Notes under the pieces: model-generated
The model's input: only the letters and a program-made list of their open reading frames with translations
Told to the model about the DNA's origin: nothing
Databases searched by the model: none
Shown: positions 7,963 to 14,818 of the stretch, one piece after another
Layout of the letters: each line of letters opens with the position of its first letter
How positions within the stretch are numbered: position 1 is the first letter of the stretch
Translations under genes and position numbers: made by a program
NCBI GenBank assembly: GCA_041672395.1
Contig: JBAYZS010000047.1
Span: 1 to 18,160 of the forward strand
Reading direction: 5' to 3'
Source of the DNA: UBA5287 sp041672395
GTDB lineage: Bacteria > Bacteroidota > Bacteroidia > Bacteroidales > Dysgonomonadaceae
Length of the DNA stretch: 18,160 nt

Positions 7963-9075
7963 ATGTCAAAATATTGTCCTTTGTGCGGAATTAATAAGTC
8001 TGAAGAAGAACTGTTCTGTCACGACTGTAAATCAAAGATCCAAAACGATTATGAAGTAGAAATGCCTTCAAAACAAGAATCAGATGGAGATGGGCTTTTA
8101 GATAAACAATCTGATATTATGTCGGTTACGCTTGAGAGACCAGGAGAAGAATCGAAAGCTTCAACTCGAGTTACAAAGAGAAAGCGAAATAAAAAGAGTA
8201 ACATAGTTATATGGATAATTGGTATTTTGGCAATGTTAACAGCACTCTATTTTATCTATGAGGAAGTAGTGAAGAAAGGCAATCTTGAACGATCAGTATG
8301 GGAGATGGCCTTAAAAGAAAATGCAAGGAGTTCATATCTATCATATATGGATAAATATCCCAGAGGAAACTATTTTAAAGAAGCTGAGAATAAGGTTATT
8401 ATGCTAAAACACGAAGAAGATTCCATTTGGGAAATTCTAAAGAATTCTGACAATTCAGGTGAACTAGATATATTCCTGACAGATTATCCGGAAAGCTCAT
8501 ATTTGCCACTTGTCCGTACCCGATTGGACTCAATTATGTGGATTGCCGCACTTAAAACAAATACTGCAGAAAGTTATTCAGAGTATCTAATAATGTCAGA
8601 AAGCGGAAAATTCAACGGTGATTATTTCACACCTGCGCAAGATCGGTACAACATGTTATTTCAGTCTTATCCGGTTACGGAGGCTGATTTAAGCAAAATA
8701 CAAGAAACAATAAGTGGTTTTTATTCCGCTTTATCAACAGTATCCTACAATAAAATAACTCAATATTTAGCACCCACAGTAAACCGCTTTTTTAATGCTG
8801 GAACTGCATCACGAGATAAAATATCAGGAGAATTAGTAATGGCAAGTGCAAAATCCGCCAACAGTACTATTAAATTCGAGCCAGATATCAATGGATTGCA
8901 ATACGAACATATTGTAAATGAGACATATAAAGCTAATGTTCCACTAATCAAGGAGGTGACAAACAATCAGGGAAAAATGGAGTCCATTCCCGGTTATATA
9001 GTACATGTTACCCTTGACAGTATATTCCTGATATCATCAATTACTGAAACAAAACCATATACAGAAGCACCTTAA
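7963..9075 (+). CDS. Zinc-ribbon, single-pass membrane protein with W-x-x-A-type repeats
   Basis: I do not recognise a named gene. The 370-residue protein starts with a zinc ribbon, CPLC at 5-8 and CHDC at 19-22. A charged linker follows, then KRKRNKKSN and one membrane segment at about 81-99 (IVIWIIGILAMLTALYFIY). The basic residues just before it predict the N-terminus inside and the C-terminus outside the inner membrane. After the membrane come three related units, each beginning with a Trp (VWEMALKENARSSYLSYMDKYP, IWEILKN, MWIAALKTNTAESYSEYL) and separated by about 40 residues. Units of this W-x-x-A ... YP-x-G kind occur in several Bacteroidota envelope proteins. The last 150 residues (FYSALSTVSYNKITQYLAP onwards) resemble no domain I can name. 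It has its own promoter box, and uvrB begins 35 bp downstream. A function in envelope sensing or assembly would be a guess. Confidence 0.75.
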   Translation: MSKYCPLCGINKSEEELFCHDCKSKIQNDYEVEMPSKQESDGDGLLDKQSDIMSVTLERPGEESKASTRVTKRKRNKKSNIVIWIIGILAMLTALYFIYEEVVKKGNLERSVWEMALKENARSSYLSYMDKYPRGNYFKEAENKVIMLKHEEDSIWEILKNSDNSGELDIFLTDYPESSYLPLVRTRLDSIMWIAALKTNTAESYSEYLIMSESGKFNGDYFTPAQDRYNMLFQSYPVTEADLSKIQETISGFYSALSTVSYNKITQYLAPTVNRFFNAGTASRDKISGELVMASAKSANSTIKFEPDINGLQYEHIVNETYKANVPLIKEVTNNQGKMESIPGYIVHVTLDSIFLISSITETKPYTEAP

Positions 9076-9110
9076 GCGAACTATTGACGTATAGACTTTG
9101 TTTATAACAA

Positions 9111-11129
9111 ATGGAATTTCAACTAACATCACAATATAAACCAACAGGAGATCAACCTGAAGCCATTAAAGCTTTAGTTGAAGGATTAAGAGATAATGTG
9201 CCCTATCAGACGCTGTTAGGTGTAACCGGTTCGGGAAAAACTTTCACAGTTGCCAATGTTATTCAACAAATTGGCAAGCCCACACTTGTATTAAGCCACA
9301 ATAAAACATTAGCTGCCCAGTTGTATGGTGAGTTCAAGAACTTCTTCCCTCAAAACTCAGTAGAATATTATGTATCTTACTACGATTACTATCAGCCGGA
9401 AGCATACATTCCCTCCAGCAATACATATATTGAAAAAGACCTATCAATAAACCTTGAGATTGAAAAGCTGCGTCTTGCGGCTACGTCAGCTTTATTATCA
9501 GGCAGAAACGATGTGATTGTTGTTTCGTCAGTATCATGTATATACGGAATTGGCAATCCTGAGGATTTCGAAAAAGTTACGATAGAAATTAAAGAAGGAC
9601 AAAAGATTGATCGCGATGTATTTTTACGATCATTGGTAGAAAGTCTCTATTCACGTAATGAAACGTCTGAATATGACCACGGTAATTTTCGTGTAAAGGG
9701 CGATACAGTAGATATATTTCTTGCTTATGACGATACTATTATCCGTGTGATTTTCTGGGACGACGAAATTGAAAGTATAGAATCAATTGACCCTATATCG
9801 TTAGTGACACTTGAAAGGTTAGACTCATTTAGGATCTACCCTGCCAACCTGTTTGTCACCACCAAAGAAAGAATATTCCGTGCTGTTGAAGAGATTCAAA
9901 TTGATCTTGGAAAGCAGGTAGAATTCTTTCAATCCATAGGTAAACCGCTGGAAGCAAAGAGATTGTATGAAAGAGTTACCTACGATGTAGAAATGATAAA
10001 GGAAGTCGGTTATTGTTCCGGCATTGAGAATTATTCCAGATATTTTGATGGTAGATTAGCCGGTACACGACCTTTCTGTCTGCTTGACTTCTTTCCAGAA
10101 GACTATCTTATGGTAATTGATGAGAGTCATGTTACTGTGCCTCAGATCCGTGCGATGTATGGTGGCGATCATTCCAGAAAAATAAATCTTGTGGAATATG
10201 GATTCCGACTACCCGCGGCCATTGACAATCGTCCTCTCAAATTCGAAGAGTTTGAAGCACTTGCTCCTGAAATCATATTTGTAAGTGCCACTCCAGCCGA
10301 TTACGAACTGCAAAAATCAGAAGGCGTAGTGGTTGATCAATTGATACGACCAACCGGTTTGCTCGATCCACCAATTGAAGTTCGTCCAAGCATAAATCAG
10401 ATCGACGATCTGATGGAAGAAATTCAGCTGCGCATTGAAAAAGATGAGAGAGTACTTGTCACCACCCTTACCAAACGTATGGCAGAAGAATTAACCGATT
10501 TCCTCTACCAGAATGGGATTAGGTGTAATTACATTCACTCAGATGTTGAGACTTTGGAACGCGTAAAAATCATGGATGATCTGCGACAGGGACTTTATGA
10601 TGTACTCATTGGGGTCAACCTGTTAAGAGAAGGACTAGATTTACCCGAAGTGTCGCTGGTCGCCATTTTGGATGCCGATAAAGAAGGCTTTCTTCGGTCG
10701 CATCGTTCGCTTACCCAAACTGCCGGTCGCGCTGCCAGAAACATCAATGGCAGGGTTATCTTTTATGCCGATAAAATGACAGACAGCATGAAAAAAACCA
10801 TCGATGAAACAAACCGCCGACGGGAAAAGCAGTTTAAGTATAATTTGGAACATGGCATTACTCCCCGTCAAATTCAGAAAGGCTTTTCAACAGCGCTAAA
10901 CACTAAAAAGGATGATAAAATAGATCCGAATGCTTATATAGAACCGGATTACCTTCCAATAGCCTCTGAACCGGAAACGAAATATGAAAATGTGACCGAC
11001 CTCAAACGACAGATTGAGCGTACCCGCAAAGCTATGCATGATGCAGCCAAAAAACTGGAATTCATTGAAGCCGCTCAGTTGCGTGATCAGTTGATAAAGC
11101 TTGAAGATCAATTAAATAAACCAAAATAA
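9111..11129 (+). CDS. uvrB: Excinuclease ABC subunit B
   Basis: UvrB is the damage-verifying helicase-like subunit of UvrABC nucleotide excision repair. It loads with UvrA and then recruits UvrC for incision. The start MEFQLTSQYKPTGDQPEAI is typical. Walker A GVTGSGKT lies at 37-44 and the DESH motif II at 337-340. The beta-hairpin region YVSYYDYYQPEAYIPSSNTY inserts between the DNA strands. Helicase motifs V and VI are seen in GVNLLREGLDLPEVSLV and QTAGRAARN. A UVR domain that binds UvrC closes the protein (about 630-668). The 672 residues match the E. coli length. In the 35-bp upstream gap, TAGACTTTG (9092-9100) is a one-base-spaced variant of the -7 box. Read-through from the preceding gene is equally possible. 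Confidence 0.97.
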   Translation: MEFQLTSQYKPTGDQPEAIKALVEGLRDNVPYQTLLGVTGSGKTFTVANVIQQIGKPTLVLSHNKTLAAQLYGEFKNFFPQNSVEYYVSYYDYYQPEAYIPSSNTYIEKDLSINLEIEKLRLAATSALLSGRNDVIVVSSVSCIYGIGNPEDFEKVTIEIKEGQKIDRDVFLRSLVESLYSRNETSEYDHGNFRVKGDTVDIFLAYDDTIIRVIFWDDEIESIESIDPISLVTLERLDSFRIYPANLFVTTKERIFRAVEEIQIDLGKQVEFFQSIGKPLEAKRLYERVTYDVEMIKEVGYCSGIENYSRYFDGRLAGTRPFCLLDFFPEDYLMVIDESHVTVPQIRAMYGGDHSRKINLVEYGFRLPAAIDNRPLKFEEFEALAPEIIFVSATPADYELQKSEGVVVDQLIRPTGLLDPPIEVRPSINQIDDLMEEIQLRIEKDERVLVTTLTKRMAEELTDFLYQNGIRCNYIHSDVETLERVKIMDDLRQGLYDVLIGVNLLREGLDLPEVSLVAILDADKEGFLRSHRSLTQTAGRAARNINGRVIFYADKMTDSMKKTIDETNRRREKQFKYNLEHGITPRQIQKGFSTALNTKKDDKIDPNAYIEPDYLPIASEPETKYENVTDLKRQIERTRKAMHDAAKKLEFIEAAQLRDQLIKLEDQLNKPK

Positions 11130-11177
11130 TTTAAGAAACTAATAATAAATAAACGTACAAATTTTTAGAATTAAGAA

Positions 11178-12842
11178 ATGAAGAGTGATATTGAAATTGC
11201 AAGGGAAACTCCGTTGATAAAGATTAAAGATATAGCAGAAGGAATAGGCATTCCACGTGATGAAGTACACAATTATGGTCGTTACATGGCCAAAATACCC
11301 GTTCGTCTGTTAGATAAGGAAAAGATAGATAAGAGCAACCTCATATTAGTCACCGCTATAACTCCAACAAAAGCCGGAGTAGGGAAGACCACCGTTTCCA
11401 TTGGTTTAACATTGGGACTCAATAAGATAGGCAAAAAAGCAATAGTAGCACTTCGTGAACCATCATTGGGACCAGTCTTTGGTATGAAAGGCGGAGCTGC
11501 AGGCGGTGGATATTCACAGGTGCTTCCAATGGAGAATATCAATTTGCATTTCACAGGCGATTTTCATGCAATAACGACAGCACACAACACCATCTCGGCA
11601 CTGTTAGACAATTATATTTATCGCTTTCAGGGAACAGGAGATGAAATCAAACAGATTTTGTGGAAAAGAGTGCTGGATGTGAATGATAGGAATTTACGAT
11701 ATATAGTAACCGGTTTAGGACCCGGAAACGGAGTACCCCAGGAGTCGGGATTCGATATTACCGCCGCGTCAGAACTTATGGCAATTCTTTGTCTTGCTGA
11801 GGATGAAGTCGATCTGCGTCGTCGCATCGAGAATATTTTACTCGGTATCAAACGAAACGGCAGTCCTTTTACAGTAAAGGATCTTGGTATTGCCGGCTCA
11901 ATCACGGTATTGATGAAAGATGCCATCCACCCAAATCTGGTGCAGACAACAGAAAATACTGCAGCATTTGTACACGGTGGACCATTTGCCAATATCGCAC
12001 ACGGATGCAATTCAGTTTTAGCAACCAAAATGGCAATGACCTTTGGCGACTATGTTATAACGGAAGCCGGATTCGGAGCTGATCTTGGAGCAGAAAAGTT
12101 CTTTAATATTAAGTGCAGGAAAAGTGGTTTAAGACCCAAGGCAACAGTAATTGTAGTAACCGCTCAGGGGCTTAAAATGCATGGTGGAACCCCCGAAGCC
12201 AACATCAAGGAGAAAGACATAGAAGGTTTGAAAAAAGGACTAGAAAACCTGGATAAGCATCTTGAAAACCTGGCTAATTTTGGGCAAACCGTTGTTGTTG
12301 CGTTTAATAAATACTATTTCGATTCAGATGAGGAGATTGATGCAGTGCGTCAATTCTGTGAAAACAGAGGCGTTCGTTTTGCAGTAAACGAAGCATTTGT
12401 TAAAGGAGGAAAAGGTGCAGTGGAACTTGCTCAAACTGTTGTGGATGCCGTAGAGAATGAACCCTCGCATGATTTGAAGTTTACCTATGAAGATGAAGAT
12501 GGCATTGAAGAGAAGGTAGAAAAGATTGCGAAAAATATTTATGGTGCAAGAGATGTAGTTTTTGGTGAGAAAGCATTGAAAATGCTGGACAATATCAAAG
12601 GTACACCGCTCGAAAAAATGCCAGTTTGTATTGCCAAAACACAATATTCTTTCTCAGCTGATCCGAGAGCGTATGGTGTAGCCACAAATTTCCGGTTCAA
12701 GATTAATGAGCTCGTTATCAATCAAGGTTCCGAATTTATTGTCGCCATTGCCGGAGAAATGATGCGTATGCCAGGACTCCCTGCCAATCCGCAAGCCAAT
12801 CAAATCGATATTGTGGATGGTAATGTTGAGGGGTTGAGTTAA
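11178..12842 (+). CDS. fhs: Formate--tetrahydrofolate ligase
   Basis: The enzyme joins formate to tetrahydrofolate with ATP to give 10-formyltetrahydrofolate, feeding purine synthesis, initiator-tRNA formylation and one-carbon flow in the cytoplasm. The P-loop TPTKAGVGKTT lies at 62-72. GMKGGAAGGGYSQVLPMENINLHFTGD is the conserved FTHFS signature region. VTAQGLKMHGG and the C-terminal MRMPGLPANPQANQID are also characteristic. The 554 residues are the usual length for the monomer of the homotetramer. The 48-bp gap after uvrB shows no good TAnnTTTG box. In a fermentative Bacteroidales organism this gene can serve formate assimilation. Its presence alone does not show an acetogenic pathway. Confidence 0.97.
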   Translation: MKSDIEIARETPLIKIKDIAEGIGIPRDEVHNYGRYMAKIPVRLLDKEKIDKSNLILVTAITPTKAGVGKTTVSIGLTLGLNKIGKKAIVALREPSLGPVFGMKGGAAGGGYSQVLPMENINLHFTGDFHAITTAHNTISALLDNYIYRFQGTGDEIKQILWKRVLDVNDRNLRYIVTGLGPGNGVPQESGFDITAASELMAILCLAEDEVDLRRRIENILLGIKRNGSPFTVKDLGIAGSITVLMKDAIHPNLVQTTENTAAFVHGGPFANIAHGCNSVLATKMAMTFGDYVITEAGFGADLGAEKFFNIKCRKSGLRPKATVIVVTAQGLKMHGGTPEANIKEKDIEGLKKGLENLDKHLENLANFGQTVVVAFNKYYFDSDEEIDAVRQFCENRGVRFAVNEAFVKGGKGAVELAQTVVDAVENEPSHDLKFTYEDEDGIEEKVEKIAKNIYGARDVVFGEKALKMLDNIKGTPLEKMPVCIAKTQYSFSADPRAYGVATNFRFKINELVINQGSEFIVAIAGEMMRMPGLPANPQANQIDIVDGNVEGLS

Positions 12843-12907
12843 TCCATATTTGATGGTTTTAATTTTTATTAGAGTCATTCAAAAGAATCTCAATTAACCT
12901 TGCTTAA

Positions 12908-12939
12908 CACTATAGTCGCATTTACAGCGTACTATAGTG
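12908..12939 (+). repeat. Hairpin-forming inverted repeat at the edge of the dispersed repeat
   Basis: CACTATAGT (12908-12916) and ACTATAGTG (12931-12939) form a perfect 9-bp stem. The adjoining CGC (12917-12919) and GCG (12927-12929) can extend it by 3 bp with one bulged T. The 3' arm overlaps the first bases of the GGTGAGAGGAA repeat. It has no U-run, so it is not a standard terminator. Confidence 0.6.
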
Positions 12940-12976
12940 AGAGCATGGTGAGAGGAAGGTGAGAGGAAGGTGAGAG
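12934..12976 (+). repeat. Dispersed GGTGAGAGGAA-type intergenic repeat, copy 2
   Basis: The first 32 bp (12934-12965) are identical to the reverse complement of 11-42. This copy has one extra 11-bp unit: GGTGAGAGGAA at 12947-12957 and 12958-12968, then GGTGAGAG at 12969-12976. The difference of exactly one unit suggests slippage or unequal exchange between copies. Both copies lie in intergenic DNA and flank the eight-gene block in opposite orientation. Confidence 0.85.
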
Positions 12977-13092
12977 TATCATGAAATGAGATAGCTTATC
13001 ATCCTTGTAGTGAGTACGATAGCACCTGTTGTTTACATTTATTAACCTTGAACAGTCTAAAAATTGTTAAAAGGTCTCTTATCCAATTGCGA

Positions 13093-13124
13093 AATTTCAA
13101 AATCCAACTAATCTTTTTGAAATT
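13093..13124 (+). promoter_or_regulatory. 10-bp inverted repeat upstream of the transporter gene
   Basis: AATTTCAAAA (13093-13102) and TTTTGAAATT (13115-13124) are perfect complements separated by 12 nt. It sits about 50 bp upstream of the likely transporter promoter. It could be a regulator site or simply an AT-rich coincidence. It is unlikely to be the fhs terminator, being 250 bp from its stop. Confidence 0.35.
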
Positions 13125-13145
13125 ATATTATGTTAAAAACGATTA

Positions 13146-13159
13146 TGTGTACGTGCACA
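13146..13159 (+). promoter_or_regulatory. Candidate operator: 14-bp near-palindrome with central CG
   Basis: TGTGTACGTGCACA is a palindrome with one mismatched pair (TGTGTAC against TGTGCAC) around a central CG. LacI-family operators typically have this even symmetry and a central CG. It covers the place where the -33 element of the transporter promoter would lie if the -7 box is TACCTTAG at 13175-13182, so a bound repressor would block transcription. No regulator gene is in the window. The call is inference from symmetry and position. Confidence 0.45.
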
Positions 13160-13174
13160 ATGCAGATTATTTTA

Positions 13175-13182
13175 TACCTTAG
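13175..13182 (+). promoter_or_regulatory. Possible -7 box for the transporter gene
   Basis: TACCTTAG differs from the TAnnTTTG consensus at one base. It would start transcription near 13189, leaving a leader of about 58 nt before the ATG at 13247. No TTTG lies at the proper -33 spacing. A weak core promoter would fit a regulated sugar-acid gene. Confidence 0.35.
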
Positions 13183-13246
13183 CAAACTTAATAACTGTAA
13201 CATTTAACTAAGAGAAAATACACTTAACATAAAATTAAATATCGAA

Positions 13247-14698
13247 ATGAACGAATTACAAAAGAGTAACCGTAAAATGACTAACTATCGTTGGGTAATT
13301 ACAAGCATGTTGTTTTTAGCAACCACTGTTAACTATCTTGATCGTCAGGTACTTTCACTTACGTGGGTCGACTATATTGCCCCTGAATTTCACTGGACCA
13401 ACAATGATTACGGAACAATAACCAGTCTATTTTCAATTTTCTATGCCGTTTCCATGTTATTTGCCGGCGAGTTGGTTGATTGGCTAGATACAAAAAAAGG
13501 ATACCTTTGGTCCATAGGAATTTGGTCGTTTGGTGCCATTTTGCATGCTTTTTGTGGAATCGCAACATCAGGCATCGTTACAGAGAAGTGGATATTTAGT
13601 TTTGCAGGATCTAGAGAAGCACTTGCCGCAGTAGATAATATCTCATTAATTGTTACTGTGAGCGTAACATTATTTGTATTTGCCCGATTGATTTTGGCAA
13701 TTGGCGAGGCGGGTAACTTCCCAGCTGCCATCAAAGCAACAGCAGAATATTTTCCGAAGAAAGACAGAGCATTATCAACAGGTATTTTCAATTCAGGAGC
13801 TCAAATCGGTGCATTAATTGCACCACTTACCATACCATTCCTTGCCAAAGCTTATGGATGGGAAATGTCATTTATGATTATTGGCGCACTCGGATTTATT
13901 TGGATGGGAATTTGGGTATTTGTTTATAAAAAGCCGGAAAAGAATCCAAGTGTCAATGCGTTGGAACTAGAATATATAAATCAGGACGATAAAGATGAAG
14001 TCACTCAAGTGAAATCCGATAAGCCAAAAAGAATCACTTACAAACAAGCTTTTCGTCACAAGCAAACCTGGTCGTTTGCCATTGGTAAGTTCATGACAGA
14101 TGGAGTTTGGTGGTTTCTCTTGTTCTGGATCCCGGCTTATCTAAGTTCAGTTTATGGATTAAGTTCAACCGACAGTTCTGTACATATTTTCATAGTCTAT
14201 GCCATTTCGATGGTTTCAATTTTCCTTGGAGGATACCTGCCTACTTATTTTATGGAAAAGAAGAGAATGAATCCTTATAAAGGAAGGATGAAAGCGATGT
14301 TCATTTTTGCTCTGATTCCTTTACTTATTTTGTTGGCTCAACCATTGGGACAATATTCAGTTTGGTTTCCTGTAGTCATCATTGGTCTTGCCGCGATGGC
14401 ACATCAATCCTGGTCGGCCAATATATTCACTACCGTGAGTGATATGTTTCCAAAATATGCCGTAGGCACTATTACCGGTATTGGTGGAATGGCCGGTGGA
14501 GTAGGAGCATTCCTTATCAATAAAGGATCCGGCGTGTTGTTTGATTTTTCTGAAAAGACCAATATTCAGTTTTTGGGATTTTCCGGAATAGATGCCGGAT
14601 ATTTCATTATTTTCTGTATCTGTGCTTTTGCTTATCTTATAGGATGGTCGATAATGAAAGCCCTTGTTCCTAAATATGAGTTAATTAAAGAGATGTAA
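13247..14698 (+). CDS. MFS transporter, anion:cation symporter (ExuT-like hexuronate) family
   Basis: The 483-residue inner-membrane protein shows about 12 hydrophobic segments. It has the start typical of the ACS family: NYRWVITSMLFLATTVNYLDRQVLSL. The stretch GEAGNFPAAIKATAEYFPKKDRALSTGIFNSGAQIGALIAP is characteristic of ExuT-like hexuronate transporters, which import galacturonate and glucuronate with protons. The charged central loop (about 230-265) separates the two six-helix halves. The last half has GTITGIGGMAGGVGAFL. The ATG at 13247 gives a short cytoplasmic tail and the expected first helix. No uronate catabolic genes (uxaC, uxuA, kdgK) are in the window, so substrate is inferred from family resemblance and could be another organic anion. 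It is transcribed alone and is closed by a strong terminator. Confidence 0.85.
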   Translation: MNELQKSNRKMTNYRWVITSMLFLATTVNYLDRQVLSLTWVDYIAPEFHWTNNDYGTITSLFSIFYAVSMLFAGELVDWLDTKKGYLWSIGIWSFGAILHAFCGIATSGIVTEKWIFSFAGSREALAAVDNISLIVTVSVTLFVFARLILAIGEAGNFPAAIKATAEYFPKKDRALSTGIFNSGAQIGALIAPLTIPFLAKAYGWEMSFMIIGALGFIWMGIWVFVYKKPEKNPSVNALELEYINQDDKDEVTQVKSDKPKRITYKQAFRHKQTWSFAIGKFMTDGVWWFLLFWIPAYLSSVYGLSSTDSSVHIFIVYAISMVSIFLGGYLPTYFMEKKRMNPYKGRMKAMFIFALIPLLILLAQPLGQYSVWFPVVIIGLAAMAHQSWSANIFTTVSDMFPKYAVGTITGIGGMAGGVGAFLINKGSGVLFDFSEKTNIQFLGFSGIDAGYFIIFCICAFAYLIGWSIMKALVPKYELIKEM

Positions 14699-14724
14699 TT
14701 AAACCAATATTTAATATAAATAAA

Positions 14725-14767
14725 TAAGACCTGTCATAATAAAATGACAGGTCTTAAATTTTTCTTG
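14725..14767 (+). terminator. Strong intrinsic terminator, probably bidirectional
   Basis: TAAGACCTGTCAT (14725-14737) and ATGACAGGTCTTA (14744-14756) form a perfect 13-bp stem with a 6-nt loop. It is followed by AATTTTTCTT on the plus strand. On the minus strand the stem is followed by TTTATTTATA, so it can also end speA transcripts coming the other way. It lies between the convergent transporter and speA genes, exactly where such an element is expected. Confidence 0.9.
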
Positions 14768-14818
14768 TAAAGACATCACACTTGAATTATCAAGAGTGAT
14801 CAGTTATGCATCAAACAT

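Larger units (their letters stand above)
12843..13246 (+). other. 404-bp non-coding region between fhs and the transporter gene
   Basis: No plausible gene lies here. In order it holds: a T-rich stretch just after fhs (CCATATTTGATGG hairpin followed by TTTTAATTTTTATT, a weak terminator candidate at about 12844-12871), a 10-bp direct repeat ATTAACCTTG (12893-12902 and 13041-13050), a hairpin (12908-12939), the second GGTGAGAGGAA repeat copy (12934-12976), a 10-bp inverted repeat (13093-13124), a 14-bp palindrome (13146-13159) and a probable promoter (near 13175) for the transporter gene. Confidence 0.7.

Noticed and set aside
11282..12028. Minus-strand open frames inside fhs (and similar ones inside uvrB and ABC-F)
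   Set aside because: They lie antisense to strongly conserved genes and have no recognisable protein features or start context.
12908..12939. CACTATAGT hairpin as the fhs terminator
   Set aside because: It lies 66 bp after the stop and has no U-run after the stem.
12947..12976. 11-bp tandem units as a small CRISPR array
   Set aside because: The units are directly adjacent with no spacers and no cas genes are present.
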